From the NCBI RefSeq assembly GCF_900239975.1, contig NZ_LS992154.1, positions 930,001-994,000 on the forward strand: 64,000 nt of DNA. Reading direction: 5' to 3'. The notes beneath the pieces were generated by a model. The model searched no databases, had not been told where the DNA came from, and saw nothing but the letters and a program-made list of their open reading frames with translations. This stretch comes from Chlamydia poikilotherma (GTDB taxonomy: Bacteria; Chlamydiota; Chlamydiia; Chlamydiales; Chlamydiaceae). Position numbers and translations under genes: made by a program. Shown here piece after piece: positions 48,609 through 58,295 of the stretch (the stretch's first letter is position 1; every line of letters begins with the position of its first letter).

Positions 48609-50129
48609 ATGTTAGATAAGGAAAATTCCCTTTATGATACAGATAAAAAACTTTTCCTTGGAATAGATAAAGTTTTTCATTCCGTTAAGGATCGCTACGG
48701 TCCCCTCGCTTCGTCTCTATCTTTTTTTGAACACGAAGGTTATCTAGCTTTATCTCGTATAAATCTAGCGGATCCCCATGAAAATATTGGTGTAGATTTT
48801 GCCAAAGTCATGGCGAAGAAAATTCACAAGAAATATCTTGATGGTGTGACTACTGGCATCATTTTACTCTATACTCTTCTTAAAGAAAGCTATCTTCTTC
48901 TAGATCAAGGTTTATCCCTTTATAAGCTCTGTTCCGCTTTAAAAAAAATGGGGAAAAAGCTCCTAGCATCTTTGGAAACACATTCCTGGCCCTTAAAAGA
49001 TAATAATAAAGCTAAGGGAATTATTTTTTCTGCTTTCCCAGATCTTACAATTGCCACAGACTTGGCAGAAGCTTTTTCAGCTGTAGGTTCTGAAGGATTT
49101 ATCTCGTTGTCACAACTCGAAGTATCGAATATACAAATCACTCAGGGATTAAAAATCCCCTGTGGTTACATATCTCCTTATTTTATTTCTCAATCTACAA
49201 AGCGTACAGTCGTACTTGCTCATCCCCGGATCTTCGTTACTGATAAGAAAATTACTTCAGTGCTTACCCTTCTCCCACTACTACAGGAATTACAAGAGAA
49301 AGGGGAACAGCTGCTTATTTTCTGCAATGGTATAGATCAAGACGCTCTTGCCACATTAACGGTGAACAAACTCGAGAACCTTCTACAAATTGTTGTTGTC
49401 GATTTAAATCATGCCTCTTTTGATCCAACTTTTTTCGAAGACATCACCTTATTCACAGGAACTACGGTTTTTTCTCAAAACTTTTCTCCAGCTATGCAAC
49501 TCCCCGAATGTGCATCTTTAGGTTCTTGTGCATCTGTAGAAATCTCGCAAAAAGAAACGGTAATCATTCGTGGAAATAACGTATCTGAAGTTCTAGCATT
49601 GAAAATACATCAAATAGAGGAAGAGATCCGCACCTGCTCTTCTCCAGAAACAAAAAACTCATTAATGAAAAGAAAGCATCGCTTAGAAAGTTCTGTTGCT
49701 ATTGTTCCTGTCCGAGAAGAAAATAAATTTTTCTATTCCTTAGCTCTCTCTACATTAACATCTGCCTTAGACAAAGGTTATGTTCCTGGAGGTGGTACGG
49801 GTTTATTCTATGCTTCTTTAAATCTATGTGAAGAAGATAAAGTATCCGAAGAAGAACGCGGAGCCATGAATGTTGTACAAGCATGTTGCCGGGCACCTTT
49901 GGAACAATTAATCAACAATTTGAAATTAGACAGTAAGGTTATTATCAATAAACTCATATCGTTATCAACTCCAAGTCTAGGTATGAATGTTCTTTCACAG
50001 CAAATTGAAGATCTCATTGCTTCGGGAATCTTAGACCCTTTAGCTAAAGTAGAGGATATTTTTTCCTTGGCATTAGAAACAGGATTAAACATACTTTCAT
50101 CAAAAGTAATCATCAACGATACAAAGTAA
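48609..50129 (+). CDS. groEL3: Divergent GroEL paralogue (GroEL3-like)
   Basis: A 506-residue protein of the chaperonin family but far from normal GroEL. Recognisable pieces are YLDGVTTGIILLYTLL (for GDGTTTAT), AVGSEGFISL, GLKIPCGYISPYF and GYVPGGGTGLFYASL. The phosphate loop that normally reads LGPKGRNV is replaced by DRYGPLASSL. There is no Gly-Gly-Met tail and no groES next to it. Chlamydiae have three groEL genes; this corresponds to CT755. ATP-driven folding by it is doubtful. AGAGG six bases before the ATG supports the start. Confidence 0.88.
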   Translation: MLDKENSLYDTDKKLFLGIDKVFHSVKDRYGPLASSLSFFEHEGYLALSRINLADPHENIGVDFAKVMAKKIHKKYLDGVTTGIILLYTLLKESYLLLDQGLSLYKLCSALKKMGKKLLASLETHSWPLKDNNKAKGIIFSAFPDLTIATDLAEAFSAVGSEGFISLSQLEVSNIQITQGLKIPCGYISPYFISQSTKRTVVLAHPRIFVTDKKITSVLTLLPLLQELQEKGEQLLIFCNGIDQDALATLTVNKLENLLQIVVVDLNHASFDPTFFEDITLFTGTTVFSQNFSPAMQLPECASLGSCASVEISQKETVIIRGNNVSEVLALKIHQIEEEIRTCSSPETKNSLMKRKHRLESSVAIVPVREENKFFYSLALSTLTSALDKGYVPGGGTGLFYASLNLCEEDKVSEEERGAMNVVQACCRAPLEQLINNLKLDSKVIINKLISLSTPSLGMNVLSQQIEDLIASGILDPLAKVEDIFSLALETGLNILSSKVIINDTK

Positions 50130-50553
50130 ACTATTCAGGAATCTCTCATATTCAGATGCAAGGCATTTTTTTCACTTGCTAAACATCTCTATTTTAATAT
50201 TTTGAGAATGTACTACCTTGCTAAAGTTTCATAAGATCTATACACAAAGCAGTTAATAAGAAAATCCCAACACAGTACTATGTCTACTTTAGTGTTTTAT
50301 CCCGGAAATATTTTACAATGAGAACACTGTTTCCCTCCTTTCTAAATATTAGAACAACACGTTATCTTTGTTCTTTTGGAGATAAAATCTCACAATTATT
50401 TTCCTCTCCCTTTGAGGGAAGAACTCGAATTATTGTTAAAGATTCATGATAAAAAACAGGGATCTTAAAAGTAGTTTAGCATAGAAAAAAGGCTTGTTTT
50501 TTTATTAGCTCATATGCTCCTAAAAATAAGATATCCTTTCGGGAACAGGTGAT
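50130..50553 (+). other. 424-base gap between groEL3 and the metallophosphatase gene
   Basis: No convincing gene. A 43-codon frame at 50318-50449 has a poor ribosome-binding site. At 50478-50518 there is an imperfect dyad: AGCATA and TATGCT enclosing A6 and T7 blocks around GGCTTG. It is AT-rich and could hold the promoter of the next gene or a small RNA, but I can define neither. Confidence 0.35.
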
Positions 50554-51435
50554 ATGCATAACAAATCTTCAGAAGCTTATCGTATTATTCATATCTCTGA
50601 TGTGCATTTTTGTGTCTTCCCCAAGAATCCATTAACCTGTCTTAATAAAAGATTTAAAGGGGCATTACGCCAAGTATTTGGTGGCGTTACATTCCAATCA
50701 TCAACTATATCCGAACGTTTCCCTGACTTAGTTGTAAAATTGCAAGCTGATAGCATTTGTATTACAGGAGATTTTTCTCTTACAGCTTTGGACGCAGAGT
50801 TCCTACTTGCTCAAAAATTTGTGAATAACCTAGAAAAGCATGCTTCCGTCCACGTACTTCCTGGAAATCATGACGTTTATACTCAGAAGGCACTGAATCA
50901 CCAAACATTTTATCAATACTTTCCTAATACACAATTACAAAATCAACAAATCTCTTTTAATAAACTTATAGACCACTGGTGGCTAGTCTTATTAGATTGT
51001 TCTTGTTTGAATGGTTGGTTCTCAGCGAATGGTATGATAAAGTCATCTCAAATTTCTGTTTTAGAAAATTTCATTCTTAGTCTTCCTCCAAAAGAAAACA
51101 TTATCATCGCTAATCACTATCCTCTTTTACCTACAAAAGATCCTTCTCATGATTTAATGAATCACCTACTTTTACAACATGTCCTGAAAAAGTATGCTAA
51201 TGTACGTTTATATCTTCATGGGCATAATCATCAGGCTGCAGTTTACAACTGTAAAGATCATGCACCAAATATGATTTTAAATAGTGGTTCTATCTCATTA
51301 CCTTCTAATGCGCGTTTTCATATTATAGACCTGTACTCCCAAGGGTATCATGTCTATACTGCAGCAATAACCAATCTCTTAGACACAAAAAAACCTTTAG
51401 AGATCTCTATAGAAGCTAGTCTGGAGTCGTGGTAA
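50554..51435 (+). CDS. Calcineurin-like metallophosphoesterase
   Basis: A 293-residue phosphoesterase with all five metal-site blocks: IIHISDVHF, ITGDFS, LPGNHDVY, IIANHYPL and LHGHNH. No signal peptide, so cytosolic. The family acts on varied phosphomonoesters, cyclic nucleotides or UDP-diacylglucosamine. The substrate is not apparent; it corresponds to CT754. AGGTGAT just before the ATG fits as a ribosome-binding site. Confidence 0.85.
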   Translation: MHNKSSEAYRIIHISDVHFCVFPKNPLTCLNKRFKGALRQVFGGVTFQSSTISERFPDLVVKLQADSICITGDFSLTALDAEFLLAQKFVNNLEKHASVHVLPGNHDVYTQKALNHQTFYQYFPNTQLQNQQISFNKLIDHWWLVLLDCSCLNGWFSANGMIKSSQISVLENFILSLPPKENIIIANHYPLLPTKDPSHDLMNHLLLQHVLKKYANVRLYLHGHNHQAAVYNCKDHAPNMILNSGSISLPSNARFHIIDLYSQGYHVYTAAITNLLDTKKPLEISIEASLESW

Positions 51436-51466
51436 TTTAAAAAATAGGATGAAAAATAGAAGAAAC

Positions 51467-51484
51467 TGTGTAGAAAACTACACA
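51467..51484. terminator. Hairpin spanning the stop codon of the small basic protein gene
   Basis: TGTGTAG (51467-51473) and CTACACA (51478-51484) enclose AAAA. The minus-strand stop at 51478-51480 is inside the right arm. A T-rich stretch follows on the minus strand. It lies between two convergent genes. Confidence 0.6.
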
Positions 51485-51699
51485 CCTTCTTCATAAATTT
51501 TTTCTGCGATAACTCGAAATACTTCTGGAGTATCAGGAACTTCGCAATGAGAAATGTCACGAGTAGATTCCGGCATAGCTACGAGCTTTTCAACCCAAAC
51601 TTTCCGTTTTCTTTGTTCTTCAAGAACCAAAGCCTTATCTCGTAATTTTTTAAGCAGCTTTGCTTCTGCAGATAGCTCTTTTGTTTTCTTTGTTTCCAT
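51478..51699 (-). CDS. Small charged chlamydial protein (CT753-like)
   Basis: A 73-residue protein with a highly charged helical first half (METKKTKELSAEAKLLKKLR, EEQRKRKVWVEKL) and a second half with CEVPDTPEVFRVIAEKIYEEG. No known domain. I start at ATG 51699; an ATG at 51723 would add eight residues and neither has a good ribosome-binding site. Gene order matches CT753. Confidence 0.65.
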   Translation of the reverse strand: METKKTKELSAEAKLLKKLRDKALVLEEQRKRKVWVEKLVAMPESTRDISHCEVPDTPEVFRVIAEKIYEEGV

Positions 51700-51758
51700 A
51701 CTATGGAATCTAAAAAAAATCATGTTTTTTACACAATAGAACTTCTTATAGCTAGCAA

Positions 51759-52331
51759 CTACTTAGAGACTCGGGATTCGTAACTCCCTGTGCGTGTATC
51801 TATTTTAACAACTTCACCTTCTTCAATGAAAATAGGAACCATAATTTTTGCTCCTGTATTGGTCGTTGCTGGTTTCAATACTCTTCCTGAAGCTGTATCT
51901 CCGCGTACACCTGGCGCTGTTTCAGCAATAGTAAGTTCCATAAAAATTGGAGGTTCTACCCCAATAACATTACCGTTGTATAAGACTAATGTATAGATTG
52001 TATCTTCTAATAACCACTGCCGGATATTTTCTATTTTATCCCAGAAAATCATCTCTTGTTCAAATGTCTCATCATCCATGAAGGTAGCGCCTTCTTGATC
52101 CGAGTAGAGGAAACGCATCTGTTGCTCTCGTACATCTGCGGTTTCTACAGATTCCCCAGACTTAAACGTTCTTTCAATGACTCTTCCAGTCAAAAAATTC
52201 TTTACCTTAATCCTATTGAAGGCTTGGCCTTTTCCTGGTTTTACAAAGTCATTTTGCAAAATCAAATAGGGTTGACCATCTATTTCTATTCTTAATCCTA
52301 CACGAAATTCACTAGTACTTACACGAACCAT
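51759..52331 (-). CDS. efp: Elongation factor P
   Basis: A 190-residue EF-P of normal length with three beta domains. The tip of domain I reads KPGKGQAFNR, with Lys34 as the residue that is beta-lysylated in E. coli. EF-P relieves stalling at proline runs. Chlamydiae encode two EF-P proteins; order matches the second (CT752). Lys34 would allow modification, but whether the modifying enzymes exist cannot be judged here. Confidence 0.94.
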   Translation of the reverse strand: MVRVSTSEFRVGLRIEIDGQPYLILQNDFVKPGKGQAFNRIKVKNFLTGRVIERTFKSGESVETADVREQQMRFLYSDQEGATFMDDETFEQEMIFWDKIENIRQWLLEDTIYTLVLYNGNVIGVEPPIFMELTIAETAPGVRGDTASGRVLKPATTNTGAKIMVPIFIEEGEVVKIDTRTGSYESRVSK

Positions 52332-52534
52332 GGGGCCATTTATCCTTAAAATTCTCCTATTTATGTTATCTAGGACATTTTCCTTTGTCCAGAAGAATGT
52401 CTCCTATAGCCTAGGTCTATGCATCAAGAAAAAATTATTGATTTTAGTTTAAACGTGCAATTTTCCTATACACCATATAAAGCAAGTTAATATTTGATCT
52501 CGACAAATATCTAGTTGAACTAGGGAGCGAAAGC

Positions 52535-53410
52535 ATGTCCAAGCAAAAAGACACAAATATCAATGAATCAAAAATAGCCCAGGATATGTTAGAGCGTTAT
52601 TCCGGATCGACTATTGAAGAGTTTTGTCCTTATCTGCTCTTAACAAATTTTGCTTATTATACCCATGTATTTGCAGAAGCTTATCAAGTACCCATTTCAA
52701 AGGGGTCGATGTTTTCCGCAGCACACGCGCCTCAGGTGAATGCTTCTATTCTTGATTTTAAGTTGGGGTCTCCTGGAGCAGCTTTAACTGTCGACTTATG
52801 TTCGTTTCTTCCTAATGTAAAGGCTGCTGTAATGCTGGGTATGTGTGGTGGGCTACGTTCACACTATCAAATTGGGGATTATTTTGTGCCTATAGCTAGC
52901 ATTCGAGGAGAAGGAACTTCGGATGTTTATTTCCCTCCCGAAGTCCCTGCTTTAGCAAACTTTATGGTTCAGAAAACTATTACAGAGATATTAGAAGAGA
53001 AAAAATCAAATTACCATATCGGAATTACCCACACTACAAATATCCGCTTTTGGGAATTCAATAAGGAATTTAGAAAGAAGCTTTATGAAAATAAAGCCCA
53101 AACCATAGAAATGGAATGTGCTACATTATTTTCCGTGGGTTATAGAAGAAATCTTCCTATGGGGGCTCTACTCATTATTTCAGATTTACCTCTAAGAAAA
53201 GAAGGAATAAAGACTAAGGAAAGTGGAAACCTTGTATTGAAGACCTACACACACGATCATATCGCCACAGGAATTGATGTCGTGACAAAATTAGACACAG
53301 TATTGCGAAATCGTTCTACAAACACACACAAAGGCTTACCCCATATGGAACTTGGGGAGGCTGACGATACGATGCCTAAAAATTCTGGAATCTCAGATAA
53401 TGATTATTGA
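52535..53410 (+). CDS. amn: AMP nucleosidase-like nucleoside phosphorylase family protein
   Basis: A 291-residue protein with the PNP/UDP fold. Core blocks: GSPGAALTVDLCSFLP, AAVMLGMCGGLRSHYQIGDYF, and the nucleoside-binding IEMECATLF followed by LLIISDLPLRKEGIKT. It matches the C-terminal catalytic domain of AMP nucleosidase (AMP to adenine plus ribose 5-phosphate). E. coli Amn has about 480 residues with an additional N-terminal domain that is missing here. Substrate is therefore less certain than the fold. GGGAG eight bases upstream supports the ATG. It overlaps the convergent tkt gene by seven bases. Confidence 0.84.
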   Translation: MSKQKDTNINESKIAQDMLERYSGSTIEEFCPYLLLTNFAYYTHVFAEAYQVPISKGSMFSAAHAPQVNASILDFKLGSPGAALTVDLCSFLPNVKAAVMLGMCGGLRSHYQIGDYFVPIASIRGEGTSDVYFPPEVPALANFMVQKTITEILEEKKSNYHIGITHTTNIRFWEFNKEFRKKLYENKAQTIEMECATLFSVGYRRNLPMGALLIISDLPLRKEGIKTKESGNLVLKTYTHDHIATGIDVVTKLDTVLRNRSTNTHKGLPHMELGEADDTMPKNSGISDNDY

Positions 53411-55401
53411 GAAAGTATCCTTTGCAAAATGCAATCTGCAGTAAATCCACAAGCTTCTGCTACATCAGCGGGAGCTCCGGAATAACCAAATCTATCCATG
53501 GCAATGGCTAAACCACTAGAACCTATATATTTATACCACCCCAATGCAGATCCTGCTTCTATAGATACTCTTAAACCTAAATCACCGCCGATTACACTCT
53601 CTCGATATTCAAAATCTTGCTGTTCGAATAGTTCCCAACAGGGGAAGGAAATTACACGAACTTTCTTATCTAAGTAGATTAACTCTTGAGCAACAGCTAA
53701 AGCTAAATGCAACTCCGATCCTGTAGCAAATAAAGTATAATCTGGCTTGCCTTGAGTCTCTTTTAAAACAATATAGGCTCCGCGTCCTACACCTTCTTTA
53801 AATGGTCTGTTTGTTTGCGCTAGAGTAGGTAAGTTTTGCCGGGAAAGAATCAATGCCGTAGGACCGAGATAGCGCAGTGCTGCATGCCAAGCTCCTTTCA
53901 CTTCATTAGCATCTCCAGGACGGATAACTTGTAAACTTGGAATTGCCCTTAATGACATGATCTGTTCGATAGGTTGATGTGTTGGACCATCCTCACCAAC
54001 AAAAATAGAATCATGGGTAAATTGGTAAATAACAGGCAACTTTGCCAATGCTGCCAAACGAATTGCATTCCTTAAGTAATCAGAGAATACTAAGAATGTT
54101 CCTCCAAAAGGTCGGAATACTTGAGAATAGGCTAAACCATTCATAATGGCTCCCATACCGAATTCTCGAACACCATATTTAATATTTCTTCCAGAAAAGT
54201 CGTGGCTATTAATATCTTTAGCATCTGCTATCCATGTTCCATCTGAACTTGACAAATCTGCAGATCCCCCAATAAGGGAAGGAATGTTCTTGGCTAAATT
54301 TTGAATGATCTTGTTAGACGCAGCGCGACCAGCTATAGCCTCTGGCATTTCTATATTTTCAAGTATTGTATCTAATTTTTCTGAGGAGATTGCAGCTTTT
54401 AGCGAAAGAAATTCTTGATGCAAATCAGGAAATTGACGGGACCAAACACGAAAATCGTCCTGCCATTCCTCTTGAACTTTACGATCTTCTTGTAATTTAT
54501 GGGAAAAGAAAGACTTTACTACGGGAGAAATAAAGAATTTCTCTTCAGGAAGATGCCAAAAACGCTTTGTCTGTTCTACTCCATCTTCTCCTAAAGGCGC
54601 TCCGTGTGCCTTATGACTCCCTTCTTTAGGAGAACCATGACCTATAACTGTATGGGCTACTATTAATACAGGACGTTGCTGTGATTGTTTAATTTTTACA
54701 AATGTTTCATGAATAATGGAAAAGTCATATCCATCTATTTCATAAACTTCCCAACCGTAAGATTCAAAACGCTTCTTTACATCTTCAGAACTTACTTCCC
54801 CTAAGAAGCCATCTAAAACAATATTATTGTAGTCATATATAACTACAAGATTATCTAAACCTAGGGTTCCTGCTAAACTACAGACTTCATGGCTAACGCC
54901 TTCCATCATGCATCCATCACCAGATAAACAATATACTTTACTATTGAAAATTTCATGCTCAGGTCGATTAAAGCGGACTTGAAGCATTTTCATAGATAAA
55001 GCCATACCTACGGCATTTCCTAAACCCTGACCTAAAGGTCCAGTAGTGGCTTCAACACCCTCTGTTTCTCCAAATTCTGGATGGCCAGGAGTCCGTGAAT
55101 GTAACTGACGAAATTGCTGCAGATCTTCTAGAGAAACATCGTATCCAGCAAGATAAAGACAAGCATATAATAATGCCGAGCCGTGTCCTGCTGACAAAAC
55201 AAACCGGTCTCTATCAATCCATAAAGGATCTTTGGAATTATGTCTCAAAACATAACTATACAAGTATGCGGCAAGTTCCGCACAGCCTAAAGGCAATCCC
55301 GGATGACCAGAACCAGCTTTTTGAATGATCTCTATGCTTAACTGTTTAAGAGTTCCCGAGATCTTTTCTAAGACATCTATATCTAATTCTCTGTTGACCA
55401 T
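53404..55401 (-). CDS. tkt: Transketolase
   Basis: A 665-residue TPP enzyme of the pentose phosphate pathway. TPP motif GDGCMMEGVSHEVCSLAGTL to YDYNNIVLDG is present, with the family start KAGSGHPGLPLG and the second-domain blocks GVREFGMGAIMNGLA and FTHDSIFVGEDGPTHQPIEQ. It moves two-carbon units between sugar phosphates in the cytosol and supplies ribose and erythrose phosphates. Length is normal. Confidence 0.96.
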   Translation of the reverse strand: MVNRELDIDVLEKISGTLKQLSIEIIQKAGSGHPGLPLGCAELAAYLYSYVLRHNSKDPLWIDRDRFVLSAGHGSALLYACLYLAGYDVSLEDLQQFRQLHSRTPGHPEFGETEGVEATTGPLGQGLGNAVGMALSMKMLQVRFNRPEHEIFNSKVYCLSGDGCMMEGVSHEVCSLAGTLGLDNLVVIYDYNNIVLDGFLGEVSSEDVKKRFESYGWEVYEIDGYDFSIIHETFVKIKQSQQRPVLIVAHTVIGHGSPKEGSHKAHGAPLGEDGVEQTKRFWHLPEEKFFISPVVKSFFSHKLQEDRKVQEEWQDDFRVWSRQFPDLHQEFLSLKAAISSEKLDTILENIEMPEAIAGRAASNKIIQNLAKNIPSLIGGSADLSSSDGTWIADAKDINSHDFSGRNIKYGVREFGMGAIMNGLAYSQVFRPFGGTFLVFSDYLRNAIRLAALAKLPVIYQFTHDSIFVGEDGPTHQPIEQIMSLRAIPSLQVIRPGDANEVKGAWHAALRYLGPTALILSRQNLPTLAQTNRPFKEGVGRGAYIVLKETQGKPDYTLFATGSELHLALAVAQELIYLDKKVRVISFPCWELFEQQDFEYRESVIGGDLGLRVSIEAGSALGWYKYIGSSGLAIAMDRFGYSGAPADVAEACGFTADCILQRILSQ

Positions 55402-55595
55402 TTGTCGGACCTAAAAGCACTTCACAAGAATACAAAGATCAAAATTATAAGGTATGCATTACCAAAAAGCAAGACTACTCAATTCATACACGCTTTCACA
55501 ACTCTTATATGTCCATCTCACATTAATTTATCTCAACTGAACAAAACATTTGTCCATGTCTAAGAACAAAAAGATTCTTTCTTAGGACAGTATTA

Positions 55596-55624
55596 GAGAC
55601 TAAAATCAATCTCTCCCATATAAT
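55596..55624 (+). promoter_or_regulatory. Candidate promoter of the alaS-mfd-hem run
   Basis: A perfect TATAAT (55619-55624) is preceded at 17 bases by GAGACT (55596-55601), a moderate -35. Transcription would start near 55631, about 37 bases before the alaS ATG. Confidence 0.42.
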
Positions 55625-55667
55625 TAGATAGAGCAAGAACATTTTTGACATTACAAAGTCATGCCTT

Positions 55668-58295
55668 ATGTTAAGTAACACTCTTCGATCTAATTTTTTA
55701 AAATTTTACGCTAACCGCCACCACACCATCGTTCCTTCTTCTCCCGTTTTCCCTCATAACGACCCCTCAATTCTTTTTACAAACGCAGGAATGAACCAAT
55801 TTAAGGATATTTTTTTAAACAAAGAAACTGTGAGCTATACGCGAGCCACCACTTCTCAAAAATGTATCCGTGCTGGAGGCAAGCATAATGACCTTGATAA
55901 TGTTGGACATACATCACGTCATCTTACTTTCTTCGAAATGTTAGGGAATTTCTCTTTCGGTGATTATTTTAAAGAGCAAGCGATTGCTTTTGCCTGGGAA
56001 GTATCTCTATCTGTATTTAATTTCGATCCTGATTTTATTTATGCGACTGTTCATGAAAAAGATGATGAAGCTTTTGCTCTTTGGGAAAAGCATCTTCCCT
56101 CGGAACGTATTTTCAGATTAACTGACAAGGATAACTTCTGGAGTATGGCAGAAACCGGTCCTTGCGGATACTGTTCTGAGCTTCTTTTTGATCGTGGCGA
56201 AAAATTTGGCAAAGCCACATCTCCCCTGGAAGATACTGAAGGTGAACGCTTTTTAGAATATTGGAATCTTGTTTTCATGGAATTCAATCGTACGGCGGAG
56301 AGTTCTCTATTAGCTTTACCTAGTAAACATGTCGATACAGGCGCAGGGTTAGAACGCCTGGTTTCTATTATTTCTGGGACAGATACAGTTTTCGAAGCTG
56401 ATGTTTTACGTCTTCTTATTTCAAAAACAGAAGAACTGTCAGGGAAAACTTATAACGCAGACAAGGCTTTAGGCGCTGCTTTTAGAGTCATTGCAGATCA
56501 TACGCGCTCATTATCCTTTGCTATTGCTGATGGTTTACTTCCTGGAAACACAGAACGTGGTTACGTATTAAGAAAAATTTTACGAAGATCTATCAACTAT
56601 GGGAAACGTTTAGGATTTACTAAACCTTTCTTAGCAGAAATTGTTCCCTCTTTAGTTGATGCTATGGGAGAGGCCTATCCTGAATTACGCCTATCTTTAT
56701 CCCAAATTCAAGAAGTTATGACTATGGAAGAAGAGAATTACTTTAAATCTCTTCATCGTGGTGGGAACTTACTCCAACAGGTACTCAAATCGTCATCATC
56801 ATCCTCAATCATTTCTGGAGAGGATGCCTTCAAATTAAAAGACACCTATGGGTTACCCCTTGATGAAATCGCTTTATTAGCTAAAGATTACGACTTCTCC
56901 GTAGATATGGAAACCTTTCATCAATTAGAAGAAGAGGCCAAAGAACGTTCTCGAAAAAATATTGCCAAATCTCATAGTTCTACAGACGCAATTTATGACG
57001 CATTATCCTTAGGAGAGAATTCAGAGTTTATTGGTTATAATGACCTATCCTGCGATACATTTATTGAGGCAATAGTTTGTGATGGGAAACGAGTGTCTTC
57101 ACTTAAGGAGAAAGAGAAAGGCACCTTAATTTTAAAAGTCACTCCTTTCTATGCAGAAAAGGGGGGCCAAATTGGAGATGCTGGAGAGATATTCTGTTCT
57201 GATGGGACATTTATTGTTAGTCATACAACGTCTCCAAAAGCAGGAATGATAATTCATCACGGAGAAGTTTCCCAAGGACAACTTTCTCAAGATCAAGCAA
57301 TAACCGCACAAGTAAATTGTATTCGCAGAAAGAAAATTGGCAATAATCATACGGGCTGTCATCTTCTACATAAAGCTTTAGAGATGACTCTTGGTGATCA
57401 TGTTCGGCAAGCAGGATCTTATGTTGACGATTCAAAAATTCGTTTAGATTTCACTCACCCCAAAGCTATTGCTCCAGAAGATTTAGTTTCTATTGAACTT
57501 TTAGTTAATGAAAAGATCAGGGAAAATCATCGTATAGAAACTCGTGAAGCTATGTATTCTGATGTTATGAATTCCAAAGAAATCAAACAATTTTTTGGAG
57601 ATAAGTATAGCGATGTTGTCCGCGTAGTCTCAGCAGGATTTTCTCATGAACTTTGTGGAGGAACTCATGCAGAATTTACAGGAGATCTCGGTTATTTTCG
57701 CATACTTAAGGAACATGCTGTAGCCACAGGAATACGCCGCATAGAAGCTGTAACGGGTAGAGAGGCTGAGACTCTAGCACATGAAGACAATGAGGATCTC
57801 AATGAAATTTCTCTTATCTTACAATCTCCTCGAGATCAAATTCTGAATAAATTACAAAACATTCTAGAAGAGAAAAAAGAACAAGCAAAAGAGATTTCCG
57901 AATTAGAAAACAAACTTATTAATTCTCTATTGGATAAGCTTGTTGACCGTTGTCAACAGGTTGAAGATGTTTCCTATTTGATTCATCACTTACCTGAATC
58001 AGAAAGTCATCGTCTACAACGGTATGCTAACTGCTTACATCAGAAAATACCCTCACGTTTAATTTCCTTATGGACAACTCAGAAAAATGGAAAACTTATC
58101 ATTTTTTCTCGAATTTCTGATGATCTTGTTAAACAAGGGCTACAGGCTAAAGATCTTTTAAAAATATTACTCACACCTTGTGGTGGTCGTTGGGGAGGAA
58201 AGGATATATTTGCACAAGGTAGTGCAGATCATCTCCCACAAGCAGACGCATTAAATAATACTTTATGGCAATGGATTTCGACCCAGTTAATTTAA
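55668..58295 (+). CDS. alaS: Alanyl-tRNA synthetase
   Basis: An 875-residue enzyme. The class II catalytic core is at the N-terminus ([34 protein letters not shown]). The editing domain carries the zinc motif HxxxH in [14 protein letters not shown] and C-x3-H in [10 protein letters not shown], and the C-terminal part begins with [10 protein letters not shown] coiled coil. Full length. Its end overlaps mfd by 31 bases. Confidence 0.96.
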   Translation: MLSNTLRSNFLKFYANRHHTIVPSSPVFPHNDPSILFTNAGMNQFKDIFLNKETVSYTRATTSQKCIRAGGKHNDLDNVGHTSRHLTFFEMLGNFSFGDYFKEQAIAFAWEVSLSVFNFDPDFIYATVHEKDDEAFALWEKHLPSERIFRLTDKDNFWSMAETGPCGYCSELLFDRGEKFGKATSPLEDTEGERFLEYWNLVFMEFNRTAESSLLALPSKHVDTGAGLERLVSIISGTDTVFEADVLRLLISKTEELSGKTYNADKALGAAFRVIADHTRSLSFAIADGLLPGNTERGYVLRKILRRSINYGKRLGFTKPFLAEIVPSLVDAMGEAYPELRLSLSQIQEVMTMEEENYFKSLHRGGNLLQQVLKSSSSSSIISGEDAFKLKDTYGLPLDEIALLAKDYDFSVDMETFHQLEEEAKERSRKNIAKSHSSTDAIYDALSLGENSEFIGYNDLSCDTFIEAIVCDGKRVSSLKEKEKGTLILKVTPFYAEKGGQIGDAGEIFCSDGTFIVSHTTSPKAGMIIHHGEVSQGQLSQDQAITAQVNCIRRKKIGNNHTGCHLLHKALEMTLGDHVRQAGSYVDDSKIRLDFTHPKAIAPEDLVSIELLVNEKIRENHRIETREAMYSDVMNSKEIKQFFGDKYSDVVRVVSAGFSHELCGGTHAEFTGDLGYFRILKEHAVATGIRRIEAVTGREAETLAHEDNEDLNEISLILQSPRDQILNKLQNILEEKKEQAKEISELENKLINSLLDKLVDRCQQVEDVSYLIHHLPESESHRLQRYANCLHQKIPSRLISLWTTQKNGKLIIFSRISDDLVKQGLQAKDLLKILLTPCGGRWGGKDIFAQGSADHLPQADALNNTLWQWISTQLI

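Noticed and set aside
50318-50449. 43-codon frame in the gap after groEL3
   Set aside because: Ribosome-binding site weak and distant, no signal peptide or domain, mixed composition; probably chance.
55645-55650. Perfect TTGACA just before alaS
   Set aside because: A -10 at the right distance would fall on the alaS start codon and reads ATGTTA; the TATAAT at 55619 is a better choice.
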